A stretch of 64,000 nt of DNA from Circinella umbellata (taxonomy: Eukaryota; Mucoromycota; Mucoromycetes; Mucorales; Lichtheimiaceae), in NCBI GenBank assembly GCA_025093555.1, contig JAIWNF010000054.1, positions 232,929-296,928 on the forward strand, read 5' to 3'. Below, in pieces: positions 14,127 to 26,050 of this stretch. Each line of letters starts with the position of its first letter. The first letter of the stretch is position 1. Both the position numbers and the translations under genes were made by a program. The notes beneath the pieces are model-generated. The model was not told where the DNA came from, ran no database searches, and saw nothing but the letters and a program-made list of their open reading frames with translations.

Positions 14127-17100
14127 TTAATTTCTTTTTTCGCATTTTAATGGCCAAAACCGACCACGATATTTTTTTCTTTTGCAAGTATTGCATTGAT
14201 TGGGACAATGTGGACATTCTTTTGGTGCGTATCTGCCTCTACATTCTTCTTTTCTACAATGAATGCACTTTTCCAGCACATTTTTACAATAGCGTGTTTT
14301 TGAACGGCCTGGACACTCACTACAGTCACAAATAGAACAGTGTCTTATTTGGCGCTGGTTTATATTTGTTGCATTTATTGGTGGGATGGGAGTTAGAGCA
14401 GTTGGGTTATTAGATGATATATAGCTTGTATTTGTATAAAACGGTAACGGAGTATTGTTAAGTACAGTATATATTGACTGTGGTGGTGTATATTCATATT
14501 GGTGATTGGTGATATGATTGTCAGAAAATATGTTATCAGAAGGTCTTAGTGCAATCAATAATGGTGCTCGTGGTGGTAATGGTAAACTGATGTCAGAATT
14601 GGGGTTGGTATTAGCGTTATTCAAAGTACATATTACAGGTTGTCGTTCAGATAAAGGTAGTATTGTATTTGAATTATTGTTGGTATTATTAGGGCTTGTG
14701 ATTATTACAGCGGCTTGTTCCATTCGAGGAATCTTTAATGGTGATAACAATAATGCTGATTCAGCTGTTCGCTTTCAAGTTGAAGATTGAACTGTTTCAC
14801 ACATGTTTTCGCAAATTGTATAATTAATATTGACAGTGTTTATATATGTACTTCTATCCTTTCGAATATTTTTGTATGTTTTTAATTGTTCTGGCGTCTT
14901 ATAGTAAATCGTCTCTCCATTGGCTTTAGCTGACCAAAGTTTTGCCATTAGATTCCAATCTGGCTCCTTTGCTGTTGCAAACTGTACATCTTTTTCCAGA
15001 TAATCTAAAAAGGCTAAGACTTCTTGCTTTGTATGGATGGGTGTCACCGCATATTTTGTGCCTTGTTTTTCTTTTAAATGGTCATATTGAGTTTTGAGAT
15101 TATTTTTTTTACTTTAATAAATGGTGTTGCACTAATTTCCAGAGCATGTTTTATACTTGTCATACTACTGGCACTTTCTTGTTGTTGGCTGTTGCTGATA
15201 TCAAATTTATCCATTTCTAAATACTCAACTAAAGTATCGGGAAGAGGACAAATTCCAAAAGTTTCACCAGATTCATTGAAGTCAATAGCGTTACCATGTG
15301 GGTCCGAATAAATGTATAATGGTTCATGACCAATGGCAATTCTAAGCTTGTTTATACTATGGGTTATCCATAGACAATAATGTCCAGTGTGTACTCTGCC
15401 ATATCGATTTAATGTACCGACCTATTATTATTTTATTAGTGTTTGGTTAATAAATGCAAGTTGACCAAAAGGGAGAATAATAATTGTAATATATTTTTTT
15501 AAGTGTTAAACATGATATTACCTTTGTGTTATGCCACAAAATATAATCTGCTAGAATTGTATCAGTCAATTGAGGTCCAGCGTTAAAAGAGGTGAAGTTA
15601 TGAATAACATTCTGATGTATACCACCTTCGACAAAATTCGTTACTCTGAAGCATTTGTAAATAGGTAAATTATTTTTACCAGTGGCAATATAAAGATATA
15701 GCGAGAGACCTGGAGGATCTGATACATGCCCAAGGCAAATGGCTTCAAGTACATTGGCAGCTTGTTTCTGATTAGCACATGTGAATAGTGTATGTCCAGT
15801 CTTTGAACATTTTAAAGGACCATAATTTTCAAACAACTTTCGAACAACTGGTATTAATTCTTGAGGTGGTGGAACAACTCGTTTTACACGTTTAAGCAAC
15901 CAATCCGAATTTCTCTCCATTTCTTGTTTCCATGTTCGTCCATTTGAATTTAAGAAAGTTTCCATCTTTTTAGAGTCTTCTTTATTGGCAACAAACAAAG
16001 AGTCTCTAAAGCACCTTTTAAACTCTTTTGATAGTCCATGTTTCAATGAAACCTTTACAGAATCAATTAAATGAAAGACATCTTTGAGAACACAAGAGTG
16101 GACTTGATCGTTATTTGTGTTGGAATCATTGGTTGATCTTTGTAGTGCTTGATCTATTTGCTCATTGCCAAATTCCATGCTTTCCTCATCAATTCCTAGT
16201 ACAGGATTGTCATTATTATCTGAATTACTTTCTGTATCATTTTCCTGTTCTTCTTCTACTTCTACTGCTATTCCATTATATTCTTCAATATTATTGACAG
16301 TGTTTGTCGAATTATTATTGCTCAGGCTGTTTAATAATAATGATGATGGCGATCCTTCCTGATTTTGCTCTTGATTAATCTCTATATGTTGATTTACTAC
16401 TACTGTTGCTATTGATTCGGTAGTCGTTTTTATCTGTGTTATGTCGATAACTGCAAGAAAAGGTACATTGCCAAATGTCTCTAATGGTTTTGAAGTGTTG
16501 TATGAATCAATTAATGCTGCAGGAATTGTAACACTGATAATGTTGATTAATAATTTGCTGTTGTCGATAATTATGTTATTATATGATTGTGGTTGATCTT
16601 CTGAAATAACACCATATGCTGCTGGTCGCCTTGAAGATCCTAGATGAAAACTAACATATGTTCCATGAGGTATGGTTTTAGTGACAGGTTTATTAATCAC
16701 TGGTCTGCTGTGTACTGTGTTATATATCTGTAATGATACTAAAGCGTCGAGTGCTGCATATCTTATTTATGCTGTCGACAATGTTGTTGTATTCCAATTG
16801 CTTAAACGAACAGCATCTTCTTTTGGTAACTTATGACCCAAGATTACTTCACACATACGGGATAGATTCATTCTGCCATCTGATATCACACCACGGTCAT
16901 GACAAAAGCTTCCAAGCTCTAAACCTCCCTGGCAATATTCTTGTTCTTCTCCATTCCTTGTAAAACTGCTAATATAATCCCAAGTAATTTTGCTAAGGTC
17001 ACCATTAACCATTTTCCCTGTCTTCAAGATACGATCGCTTTTCAATAATGCTGCCAATGATATAGGTAATGTTGAATTATTATTGTTGAGATGAAATACA

Positions 17101-19292
17101 TAAACAATATCTTTATAGGCAAGCTGAATAACGGAAACTTTGCCTTTTATTTTTGTCATCTTATCAAAGTTCCACTCAGCATCTAAGCCAATAATGATTG
17201 TTTCGTCCATCGATTTTCGAATAAGTCTGTCACAATGTCTGTTGATAATGGTAGCGTCTTTAATGTAAAAATACATTGTAGATTCTGGAATAGTCATAGT
17301 TGGAATATTGGTGTTAATTGTGTTGCTGTTGTTATTGATGGTAGTTGCTTGTTCAACATCTTTAACATTATTACATAATGATGTAATACGTGATTCAAGG
17401 AAATGCTTGTCTTCTTTAACATTATCCGTAAAAAATGCCTTAACTTTAGAATGACTATAGTAATCATACGATTTCATCATAGCATCAAATTGGGGCACAA
17501 GATGATTGAAAGACTTTGTTGGAACAAGTTGAAGAAGTCGTATTTCCCTAAACTCATTTACAACAGTATACATCGCTGTGAAGGTTGGTTGTCCATTGAT
17601 CGTACTCATGTTTTTGATAATTTTAAAAGAGTGATCTCCTTTAAGAATTTCTCCTCCAAGCATCATCACTAATTTATCCATAAATGGCCGGTATATGTCA
17701 ATCATTGCTGTGTATATTCCGCGCAAATATTTTGTTGATGGGATATAGCCGGAATACTGAGTTTTGTCATTAAAATTGGAAAACTCCGGGTACACAGTTG
17801 GACTCTTATTTAATGCTGTCATGATGCTCATTTGTTGTTTTTGTTGCTTTTGTCGATTATCCACTGCATCAAGATATTGAAGTTCAAGTGTGTCATGTTT
17901 TTGGGTATGCAACTCTGCTAAAATATTACAAAAGCATTCCGGTCCTGCTCCGTTTTGTATGCAAGATCATAGCAAGTTTGTGAGATCTCTTGACACACCC
18001 GACTTATGAGTTAAATGAGCAGGGAAGTCAGCTTGTATACGTAGTGGAAGTTGTCTGAAAAAATCCTTATTAAAACCAGAAAAGCTTTTTCTGCAAATCT
18101 TGTCATTATCCGATTTTTTCTCTTGCAAGCACTGGTACTGAGAAGACATAATCTAAAAGCAGCTATAGTATATTTGATAATATGGTCATATTGAATATAA
18201 GTAACTTTTTCCTCATACGTAATTAATACAAAGAATCAGCATAAATAACTATTATATATACCTGGTCAAATCAATTACACGTCTAGACTTATTATGACCT
18301 TTTACTTCAATCTTGGATTTGCAGTAAGGACAGTGAAGGTTTTGAGTCCCCACAAGATAGTGAGGGTACCATAAAAACACATGAGGATAATATAGCTTTT
18401 TGGATCAAGAACCACATTCTCCAAAGCAAATGAAGGCATTGTTGGTGTAACCCAATAAGTTCCTGCGTCATACTCTTTTGGTTGTTTTCTTTTTTTAAAT
18501 CTACTATAAATACTGCTCAAATATTGATCAATCACGCTTCCTGGGGGACAGTTAGGTTCATCCGCATTTTCAGCTGCATTTATATGTTAATTGCAGCATT
18601 CATATCAGCTGATTCTTCAGATCCCAAAAACAAGGATCTCATCTTCTTCATTGTCATTGCTATCTATTAGATCGTTTCGATGAGAAATATTTGAATTTAA
18701 ACTCTCTACAGCAGCAGGAGGCAAATAACTATAGCAACCGAAGTAGGACTGATAATGACTACAAATGGACCCATAATTATAATATTTTTTTAGTAAATTT
18801 TTTATTTTTCAAACAATTTTTATACTAATATATTATAATATTTTATTAGTAAATTAATAATACTCTACCTCCTCTTCAGTAACCTCTGTAACAGAAGACG
18901 ATGGAGTAACACTGATAGCTGATCTAGCAGGTAATAGTGACTACAAGTATGTCAATCATAATAATATGCCCTTTTTAGTAAACTTTTCAATTTTTGATAA
19001 CATAGGAATTTTTTTAATATTGGTATCTATAATTGCTGATATTATAAGTAATAATCTACCTCTTGTTCATGTTGTTGCTGCAAATTTGGCTCCACATTTA
19101 TTTCAGAAGTAGTGTGCTCTGATGATTCTGTGGTTACAGAAGCTAAAGATGTAGAACCTGCTGCATTACTACCGAAACAACTTGGTACAAAGTTGGTTGA
19201 TCTGGTCCGAGCGATTTACAGGGTCGTCCCTTTTCTCTGGCTTATTACTGCTCTTGTTATTTTTATTATTGTTATTGGTTTTGGTCATTTTT
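14127..19292 (-). pseudogene. Multi-domain transposon gene: zinc domain, DEDD exonuclease, DDE-like domain, Cys repeats
   Basis: Exons run from an ATG near 19290 to TAA at 14127. In order: low-complexity N-terminus (18.5-19.3 kb); a zinc domain with PHVFLWYPHYL...CPYC and RRVIDLT (18.25-18.4 kb), matching from memory the domain called DUF6729; FFRQLPLRIQADFPAHL (18.0-18.1 kb); a DEDD 3'-5' exonuclease (16.77-17.3 kb: GLDAEW, VSVIQLA, LKTGKMVNGD, NLSRMCEVILGHKLPK); a DDE-like domain (15.54-16.1 kb: LKDVFHLIDS, GHVSDPPGL, NFVEGGIHQN); and three Cys repeats of the form C-x2-C...C-x-GR...C (14127-14330). Breaks: a shift near 18390, one missing A in an A-run near 15107, a TGA at 14775. Such fusions occur in fungal transposable elements; the exonuclease role there is unproven. 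Element ends not identified. Confidence 0.78.
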
Positions 19293-19310
19293 AATTGCAA
19301 TAGAGAAAAA

Positions 19311-19645
19311 AAGTGAATGCTGAGAATATATGGGTAGTAAAAATAGAAAGATTGGATATAGTTGAAATCTGTTTATTTTTAAAATAAAATAACTACTCTT
19401 TTATATCTTTTCTAAACTATCATGTTATCCTATTTTATCCGATCATGGCTGAACTATGTTTTATAGTAATGTATGAAAGGACCTATTATATTCAATCATT
19501 AGATAAATACGTATTAATTCTGTGTCATGCCCTGAAACCGTTTACAGCATTTGTTTCTTTTTTTGATGCTCTTTTTTTTTTTATCCGGATTATTAATAAG
19601 AACGAATCAAAATAGATGATAATATTCAATTAGTTTTATCTTTTG
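19311..19645 (-). promoter_or_regulatory. Repeat module A with TATA box, upstream of the exonuclease gene
   Basis: Reverse complement is about three-quarters identical by eye to module B (20470-20800) and module C (32208-32540). All share ATATAAAAGAGTAG, a good TATA box, about 110 bp before the module's inner end, and AAACGGTTTCAG further out. In this copy the module ends about 20-25 bp before the putative ATG of the exonuclease element, so it is likely its promoter and 5' leader. Confidence 0.6.
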
Positions 19646-19845
19646 AAATTGGCGGGGTTATATTTAGCCGATTATTATGAATAAAAGATATATATATTTT
19701 TATAGTAGTTTACTACAAATGTAAGTGTAAAAATATAAGAAAGAAAGAGAGAGTCAAAGAAAAGGGTATAAATAAATGTGCTTGAAGTACGCATTAATGT
19801 TCTGTGTATAAGAAGACCGATATCCAAATTAGGGATGGCGTAATT

Positions 19846-19930
19846 CTGTAATCCAGAATAACACATTCTCATTCGCCAATTACAAAAGGATTACAGAAAG
19901 GATTACAGAAGGGATTACAGTCTGTAATCC
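19846..19930. repeat. Cluster of GGATTACAG boxes in both orientations
   Basis: GGATTACAG occurs at 19888-19896, 19900-19908 and 19912-19920, and its complement at 19846-19854 and 19922-19930. The last pair forms a 19-bp palindrome around one base. Five copies of a 9-mer in 85 bp is far above chance in this AT-rich setting. Confidence 0.7.
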
Positions 19931-20392
19931 TCTTTTTCATCGATTTTATTGGCTGAAAACCTGAAAACCTTCCCCTAACTACCGCCAGTGAGCCAAAAAA
20001 TTAACAACTTAAAAATTAAATAAAAATTGAATTTCTATTTTATAAAAAAGATAACCTTCAAAAGATTCAATATTTTTTTAACAATGACTTTATTAAATAC
20101 TGAATTTTTAATAGACAGAAACTCTATGCAACACTCTATTAAACAGCTTATGAAAGAAGTAATAGTAGAATATTTTGATAAAGAAATATTAGTAGAAAAA
20201 ATAGAAAAAAAAAACAAAAAATGATGGCCAGTATTATAGAAAAAAAAGTTGAAGCTATAAAAACAAATTATTTTTGGTATTTGAATACAAGTAAAAATGT
20301 TTGTACATATCTACATATGGTGCATTCTGACTTTTTTTTTTTTGTATAGGAGTTGGTTGGACTCTGGAATAAAATTTTTATTAATACAAGTG
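19931..20392. other. AT-rich stretch without a clear gene
   Basis: Contains a short plus-strand frame (20083-20223) starting MTLLNTEFLIDRNSMQHSI with a Lys-rich end. No domain is recognisable and it sits between repeats, so I do not call it a gene. Confidence 0.4.
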
Positions 20393-20800
20393 TGGTGAAC
20401 CACCATAATAACACATATATTCCATCCATTCATGAATAATTGGCCAAACATCATTCCGTCAAGGATAAAAGATATAACCAATTATACACTATTATTTACT
20501 TTGATTCGTTCTTATTATTAATCTGGTTAAAAAAGGAACATCAAAGAAAGAATGAGATTAGTAACAACTGTTACAAACGGTTTCAGAGAATGATCTAGAA
20601 TTAATATTTATAATAGAACAAATATAATAGGTCCTCTCATCCATTCGTATAAAACATAGTATAGCCATGATCAGATAAAATAAGATAGTTACATAATTTA
20701 GAAAAGATATAAAAGAGTAGTTCTTTTATTTCAGGAATAAACAGATTCTCAACTATATTTTACTTTAGTCCCATCTTTCTATTTTTTACTACTCATATTT
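20393..20800 (+). promoter_or_regulatory. Repeat module B with TATA box
   Basis: About 408 bp starting with the small hairpin GTGGTGAACCACC and virtually identical to module C at 32131-32541. Carries ATATAAAAGAGTAG near 20707. The module ends shortly before an ATG at 20819 that opens a 21-codon frame (MFDGSDVNAATRDKDTEEKA) and then stops, so the gene it once served looks truncated. Confidence 0.7.
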
Positions 20801-21179
20801 ATCTCAACAAGAACATGTTCGATGGAAGTGATGTTAATGCTGCTACACGTGACAAGGATACAGAGGAGAAAGCTAATTAACTAGACTAAGGGAAGGGAAT
20901 TAAATAAAATACGGAGGTACTGGCTGTAGTTATTGATGGTTCAGTTGTTTAGTGACGATTGGTTATTGGTTATTTGGTTGTGGTGTTGTTTGTTGATTAT
21001 TTTGTTTGTAGTTTTTTTTTTTTATTAAGAGTAGTGTTATGTTTGCGATTGAGAAATGATGACAGGAGGTGAAGAGTTGTAAAAATGAGGAGTTATAGTT
21101 GAGCGTTATGAGTGATGGAGTTGATTGCAGTGTTGGCGATTAGGTGTGGGAGAAATGGGTTTTCATCAAAGAGTTAGGT

Positions 21180-21775
21180 GGTTTATCCTCTGAAGCAAGA
21201 ATTAAAAGAATGTAAGCATGTGGTAAACCTCATTTTTGAAACTCGACAGTATATATATGGCCTACAACAGTATCAAGTACTATGTTCTTTGTGAAATCAT
21301 GCATCAATTGTTTAAGTTTTTGGCAGAAAATTCGAGAAGTAATATCAGGACAGTCGGAAGTTGATTGGCCTGGCAAAAGAGCATTTTGGATTTCTGGCCA
21401 GCTTAGATTAGAGGTAAATGTGATGAATAAATCAGACTTCCCAAATCAACGAACTATGCTCATTGCATCTTGATATAACTGCTGCATGTGTTGAGGAGAG
21501 CTAGTAAAAGAAGAAGGTAAAATGTATTGACGATTAACATTACTCATATTATTATCACCCAAAGAACAGTATCAGCAACATTACTATAGAGGTCAGAATG
21601 TAATCGTGATTGGTTTAAGCGAATATACAGCAGGCGATTAGACTCCATTTTTGCATACATATCCACAATATATTGCTGGAAAAGTTTTCCAAAGTAGTGT
21701 AACTCATTTTCATTGTTAATTCCCCTGAACATAAAATGGTACTTATACTATTGCATTACTGTGATGGTTTTATTA
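21180..21775 (-). pseudogene. Helitron Rep fragment
   Basis: The minus strand aligns with the Helitron protein encoded at 26938-31822: FGKLFQQYIVDMYAKMES matches FGKLFQQYITDMYAKVES, followed by LYQDAMSIVRWFGKSDLF and HIYTVEFQ(stop)GLPHAYILLIL. The HUH region has lost its first His to Tyr context and carries a stop, and the helicase is absent. The copy ends within 10-15 bp of an inverted-repeat arm at 21786. Confidence 0.8.
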
Positions 21776-21785
21776 TTAGAATGGG

Positions 21786-21896
21786 ACGTAAAAAAGTTTT
21801 GGTGGAATTTAGAGGGACATAAGATTTTTCATATAGTCTCTTTTTTTATTATGATTATACTCTTCAACTTATAAATAATAAACTTGTGTTTTTTAC
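21786..21896 (+). repeat. Left arm of a 110-bp inverted repeat
   Basis: Aligns with the complement of 24706-24815: shared stretches include aatttagagggacat, atatagtct, ttttattatga and aacttataaataataaac. With the right arm it brackets 2.8 kb that includes a whole mariner-like element. Confidence 0.75.
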
Positions 21897-22800
21897 TATT
21901 ACTTTATTGTTTTGTTATATAAAAATGACAATACATTGCTATTATTACTACCACAGAAACTACCACAGAACATCAAGCACACAACGTTGTTACTATCTTT
22001 ATCCTGCTTCATCCTGTGTTATATATATATTAAGTATTTCTTTTATTTCATCCAACTTTTTACTTTATTATTGATATTACTTTTATATGTTATCTAGTCT
22101 GTTACAACAATTTATGCCTACTGTAACCTAGTTTATGTAAGAAAAAACAGGAACAAGACTAGTATAGATATATATATATATACACACTATTAGTATATCT
22201 ATTATTATAAATTTAGATTATGTATTATTATAAATGATAATTTACATTAATTTATAGCTTGATCCATTGAATAGTTGTAACAACTATATGATAGATTTGC
22301 GGTTATCTTATTATACGCCAGATAGATGGCTTTCCTTATCAGTAGTAGAATAAATAAAAAGATAAGTTGATGACGTTGTAGTGGTAAGTGATTATTTGTA
22401 CGCCTTGACAAATAAATATCTAACTGTGTTGATTGTTATGTTGTTGGATGGTAATAAAGAAATAACAAATGGCCTTGATCATTATATTCCATTATTATAA
22501 ATAGAATAACTGACCAACTGATGGTGTTGATGGTCATAATCAAATAGTATTCATGTCCGTAATAATAATATTTAGAGTGATAATGCACATATATAAGACT
22601 AAAAAAAATAACAGAAGTTATTATATCAATAATAATTGCCCATAAAAATATCACAGATACATCATATTCCTTGTTTACTATTTATCGAGCATTATCTCTT
22701 ATATGTACTAAAGATCCATTTAATAAGTCAATAGAGTAAATGTAACATGACACTACCAATGTCTCCTACCAGCTGGCATATAACAAACAAAAAAGTAATA

Positions 22801-22970
22801 CAGGATTTTTCCAAATTATTTGCGCTGAACTAAATTAATTTTGCACCAATGAGAAAGGAAATTTTGCGTCACATATAAAATTATTTTGCGTTGTCTGGGG
22901 AATAATTTTGCGCCAATGATTTTGCGTTCCTGTTTTTGCGCTTAATTTTTTTTTTTGCGTCAAAATATTT
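22801..22970 (+). repeat. Left terminal inverted repeat of the mariner-like element
   Basis: Pairs with 24535-24705 over about 170 bp with few differences. Holds at least seven TTTTGC or TTTGCG words, possible transposase binding sites. Confidence 0.9.
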
Positions 22971-23013
22971 ACTTCCTTGGTTCTTATAACTTTATCTTTA
23001 TTGTTCCTTTAAA

Positions 23014-24260
23014 ATGGCTCATATGGAATTTATTTATGAGTTTAATTGCATTGCTGATGAAATATTAGCTAACAGCTGCCCTGCTGAGCCGGTAGAAGAT
23101 GCTGATGTAGATCTTCTTCATTAAACAGAAATGGAATGGCAAGGAACTACTGGGGGGATTCAATCTCTGTATCACTTTGATTCCTCCGAGATTCAACCTG
23201 ATGAAGAGATGACAGAAGTAGCGGCAACGAATTATAAACTAGCAATAGTAAATCTCAGGAGAATTCAAAAAAAGTTGCAACCAAAAAAAAGAGAGACGGG
23301 CGCGGTCCATATAGAAAGTACAATGCTCTACAAATTCAACAGTTTTTTTGACTTTGTCATTGAAATGGGTATGACTGCAAAAGCAGCCTCACTTTCGGTT
23401 GGGATTAAGGTCAGAACTGGACAGCACTATGTACGTCAGTATAAGATTGAGAATGAGCTACCTGTCATTATGACTGAGGCGAAAAAGCCCCTTGGACGTC
23501 CACCCACATTAACCAGTGAACACACTGCGTTTCTTATTAAGTATTATGACAAAAATGTGGATGCAGTACTTTTTGAAGCACGAGATGCGTTGTATGAGCA
23601 ATTTACTGGCATATCAATCACTCTTAGTGGTCTTCATAAGCATCTTGTTGACAAAGCTGGTTTAACTTTAAAGAAATTGGATAAACTACCAATGGCTAGA
23701 GTGACTGAAAAAACTCTAGATAAATGAGCAGAGTTGATTACTCGATGGAACAACGATCCTGAATTTGACTTTGAGAAATGTTGTATGTTCATTGATAAAG
23801 CTGGATTTAATCTTCATATCCGCCGTAATTTTGGTCGATCCAAGAAAGGAACTCCTGCTCGACCTGTTGTTCCTACCCAACATGGTGTGTCTGTTACAAT
23901 CCTTGGTGCTATCTGTGAGCTTGGTGTCATCAATGTGTCGCTTAGAAAACCACAAGCTGTGCAAAGCAGTAAGAAGCGAAAGTGAAACAATGGTACCACA
24001 GTGTTGAATGGTCGAATTGGAACACGCACTGAACATTTTATCGAGTTTTTGAACAATGTCATAGATTTTCTTGATGAGAACAATATAAAAGGACGTTACT
24101 TGGTAATGGATAACGCACCCATTCATACAAATAAATCAATTGAACAACTTATAGATCACTGCGGCTATACGTGTGCTTACCTTGCCCTATATTCTCCCTT
24201 TTTAAACCCAATCGAAGAATTCTAGTCCAAAGTAAAGCAAAGTATGTATGAAACATGATC
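23014..24260 (+). pseudogene. IS630/Tc1-type DDE transposase with in-frame stops
   Basis: One reading frame from ATG 23014 holds the whole protein but is cut by TAA 23122, TGA 23725, TGA 23983 and TAG 24223. N-terminal helix-turn-helix region (ASLSVGIKVRTGQHYVRQYK, GRPPTLTSEH), then the DDE_3-type core: CCMFIDKAGFNLHIRR (first Asp), VMDNAPIHT (second Asp) and SPFLNPIEEF (Glu). The TAG falls exactly where the family has Trp in NPIEEFW. It would cut and paste the element into TA sites. There is no frame change along the gene, so only point nonsense changes separate it from an open gene. Confidence 0.9.
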
Positions 24261-24534
24261 AGTATTGTTGTTCTTAAGACTAATAGTATTATAATAATAG
24301 ATGTCCGAAGAGATAAGATGAGTGAAAATGATCAATTGACTCCAAGAATAACTGAAGTAGTTAAACGAGTAATGAAGAATGACTGTATTAGATAGATTAA
24401 GCATGCGCATTCATTTTTTGATGCTTGTCTTGAAAAAAAAGTTTTGTAACTACTTGTACTTTTATACGTAGCTTTTTAATAAAATGAACATTGATATAAG
24501 GAAAGTACAGTTAAAACTTATATACTCTGGCGCA

Positions 24535-24705
24535 AATATTTTGACGCAAAAAAAAAAAAATTAAGTGCAAAAACAGGAACGCAAAATCATTGGCGCAAAA
24601 TTATTCCCCAGACAACGCAAAATAATTTTATATGTGACGCAAAATTTCCTTTCTCATTGGTGCAAAATTAATTTAGTTCAGCGCAAATAATTTGGAAAAA
24701 TCCTG
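24535..24705 (-). repeat. Right terminal inverted repeat of the mariner-like element
   Basis: Complement of 22801-22970; ends ...GGAAAAATCCTG next to TA. Confidence 0.9.
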
Positions 24706-24815
24706 TAGTAAAAAACGCGAGTTTATTATTTATAAGTTGAAAACTATAGTCATAATAAAAAAAAAGACTATATAAAAATTCTCATGTCCCTCTAAATTTC
24801 ACCGAAACTTTTTTA
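24706..24815 (-). repeat. Right arm of the 110-bp inverted repeat
   Basis: Complement of 21786-21896. It begins immediately at the TA beside the mariner-like element, so that element inserted at or near the inner edge of this arm. Confidence 0.75.
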
Positions 24816-25304
24816 CCAACCTTTCTATACTTTTTTATACATGTTTTGAACATTAAATGAACAAGATGGCTAAGCAGATGTCGTGAGATGCTTTCGTCTT
24901 TGTTATATATCTTAATGCTTTTATAATAAAAAAAGGTTTTCTATAATTTTTTAGACTACTAATAACGATGTCTTTTTTTTTTCTCAATAGCATCTGCTGT
25001 ATAGAATGAATTTCTCTTTTTATCTTTTCCGTACTATTATGAGCAGTTTCGTAGATGTTGTCTGTTGATTTATTAGATTGGTGTCTGCCGATTTATTAAC
25101 GATTGTAAAGAAATAAAGAAAAAAAAGGTTTTTTTTTTACTCATACAAATACACCTGCTATTTTTTTAAAAAAGCCACTTGCTTGAATTTATTTCAAATC
25201 CAGTTGGGGTGAAATAAGGGCGTGTCTAAAGTTAAACCACCCTACTAAAAGTATCTAACATCCCACTGCTGGTCGGGAAGCTGGACCCCAAGTTGGACCC
25301 AATA

Positions 25305-25527
25305 GTCGCCGCGTTGAATCAGATGGCCGCAGTGTTTCGTTACAGGTCGCCGCGTTGAATCGGATGGCCGCAGTGTTTCGTTAATGTCGCCGCATTGAAT
25401 CGGGTGGCCGCGGTGTTCCGTTAAAAAGTCGCCGCATTGAATCGGGTGGCCGCGGTGTTCCGTTAAAAAGTCGCCGCATTGAATCGGGTGGCCGCGTTGT
25501 TTCGAGGAGCCGCGCTGTTTCGTTACT
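25305..25527. repeat. GC-rich tandem repeat, five units of 40-42 bp
   Basis: Units start with GTCGCCGC at 25305, 25346, 25386, 25428 and 25470 and share ATTGAATCGGGTGGCCGCGG or close variants. Units 3 and 4 are identical. The GC content contrasts sharply with the flanks. On the minus strand one frame reads RPPDSMRRLFNGT repeatedly, but the array has no start or context that makes it a gene. Confidence 0.85.
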
Positions 25528-26050
25528 TACCCAGAACATTTGAGGGGACATGTTATTAAACTCTGTGAAGACTGCCGCGTACACGCCCGTAACAACGCGG
25601 TAACAGTTAATTTGACAAATGCAAACTGTTTTTTTAAAATAAAATGGTACAATGCAAATTGTAAACGTTTGCTTTTTATGCAAACGCGGTTTTCATAATT
25701 ATGCGCCCGAAACAACGCGGGGCCATGAAGCGTTTCATTAAAAAAGTGAAAATTGGTCAGCGTTCCCAAAAAACTGTAGTTGTGCATACTCCTACAAACA
25801 TTTATTGTCATTGTGTATGCGCACACATATATATATTTTTATGGTGTTCACTTTTAATACTCAAAATATGCGTTTTTCGAAAACACATGATAGTTGAATG
25901 ATAGATATTGTTTTGAGCAGTAACAAAAAATGATTTTTACTCAAAATTCTGTAATGAGTACTTTAAAGAACATTACAACTAATTTGACAACAAAGCATAA
26001 AAATCGTTTTTTGTTGAAACAGCAATTTAAATAAAATGTAATATTTGTAA

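Larger units (their letters stand above)
22801..24705 (+). mobile_element. Tc1/mariner-like (IS630 type) DNA transposon
   Basis: 1905 bp, with TA on each side (22799-22800, 24706-24707). Terminal inverted repeats of about 170 bp, starting CAGGATTTTTCCAAATTATT, lie at 22801-22970 and 24535-24705. They contain repeated TTTTGCG(C) words. Arms are nearly identical. The single internal gene is broken by four stops in one frame. Confidence 0.93.

Noticed and set aside
25305..25527. CRISPR array
   Set aside because: Units are contiguous 40-42 bp repeats without unique spacers, in a eukaryotic genome.
25381..25826. Minus-strand gene with RPPDSMRR repeats
   Set aside because: The frame is produced by the minisatellite; flanks show no coding signal.
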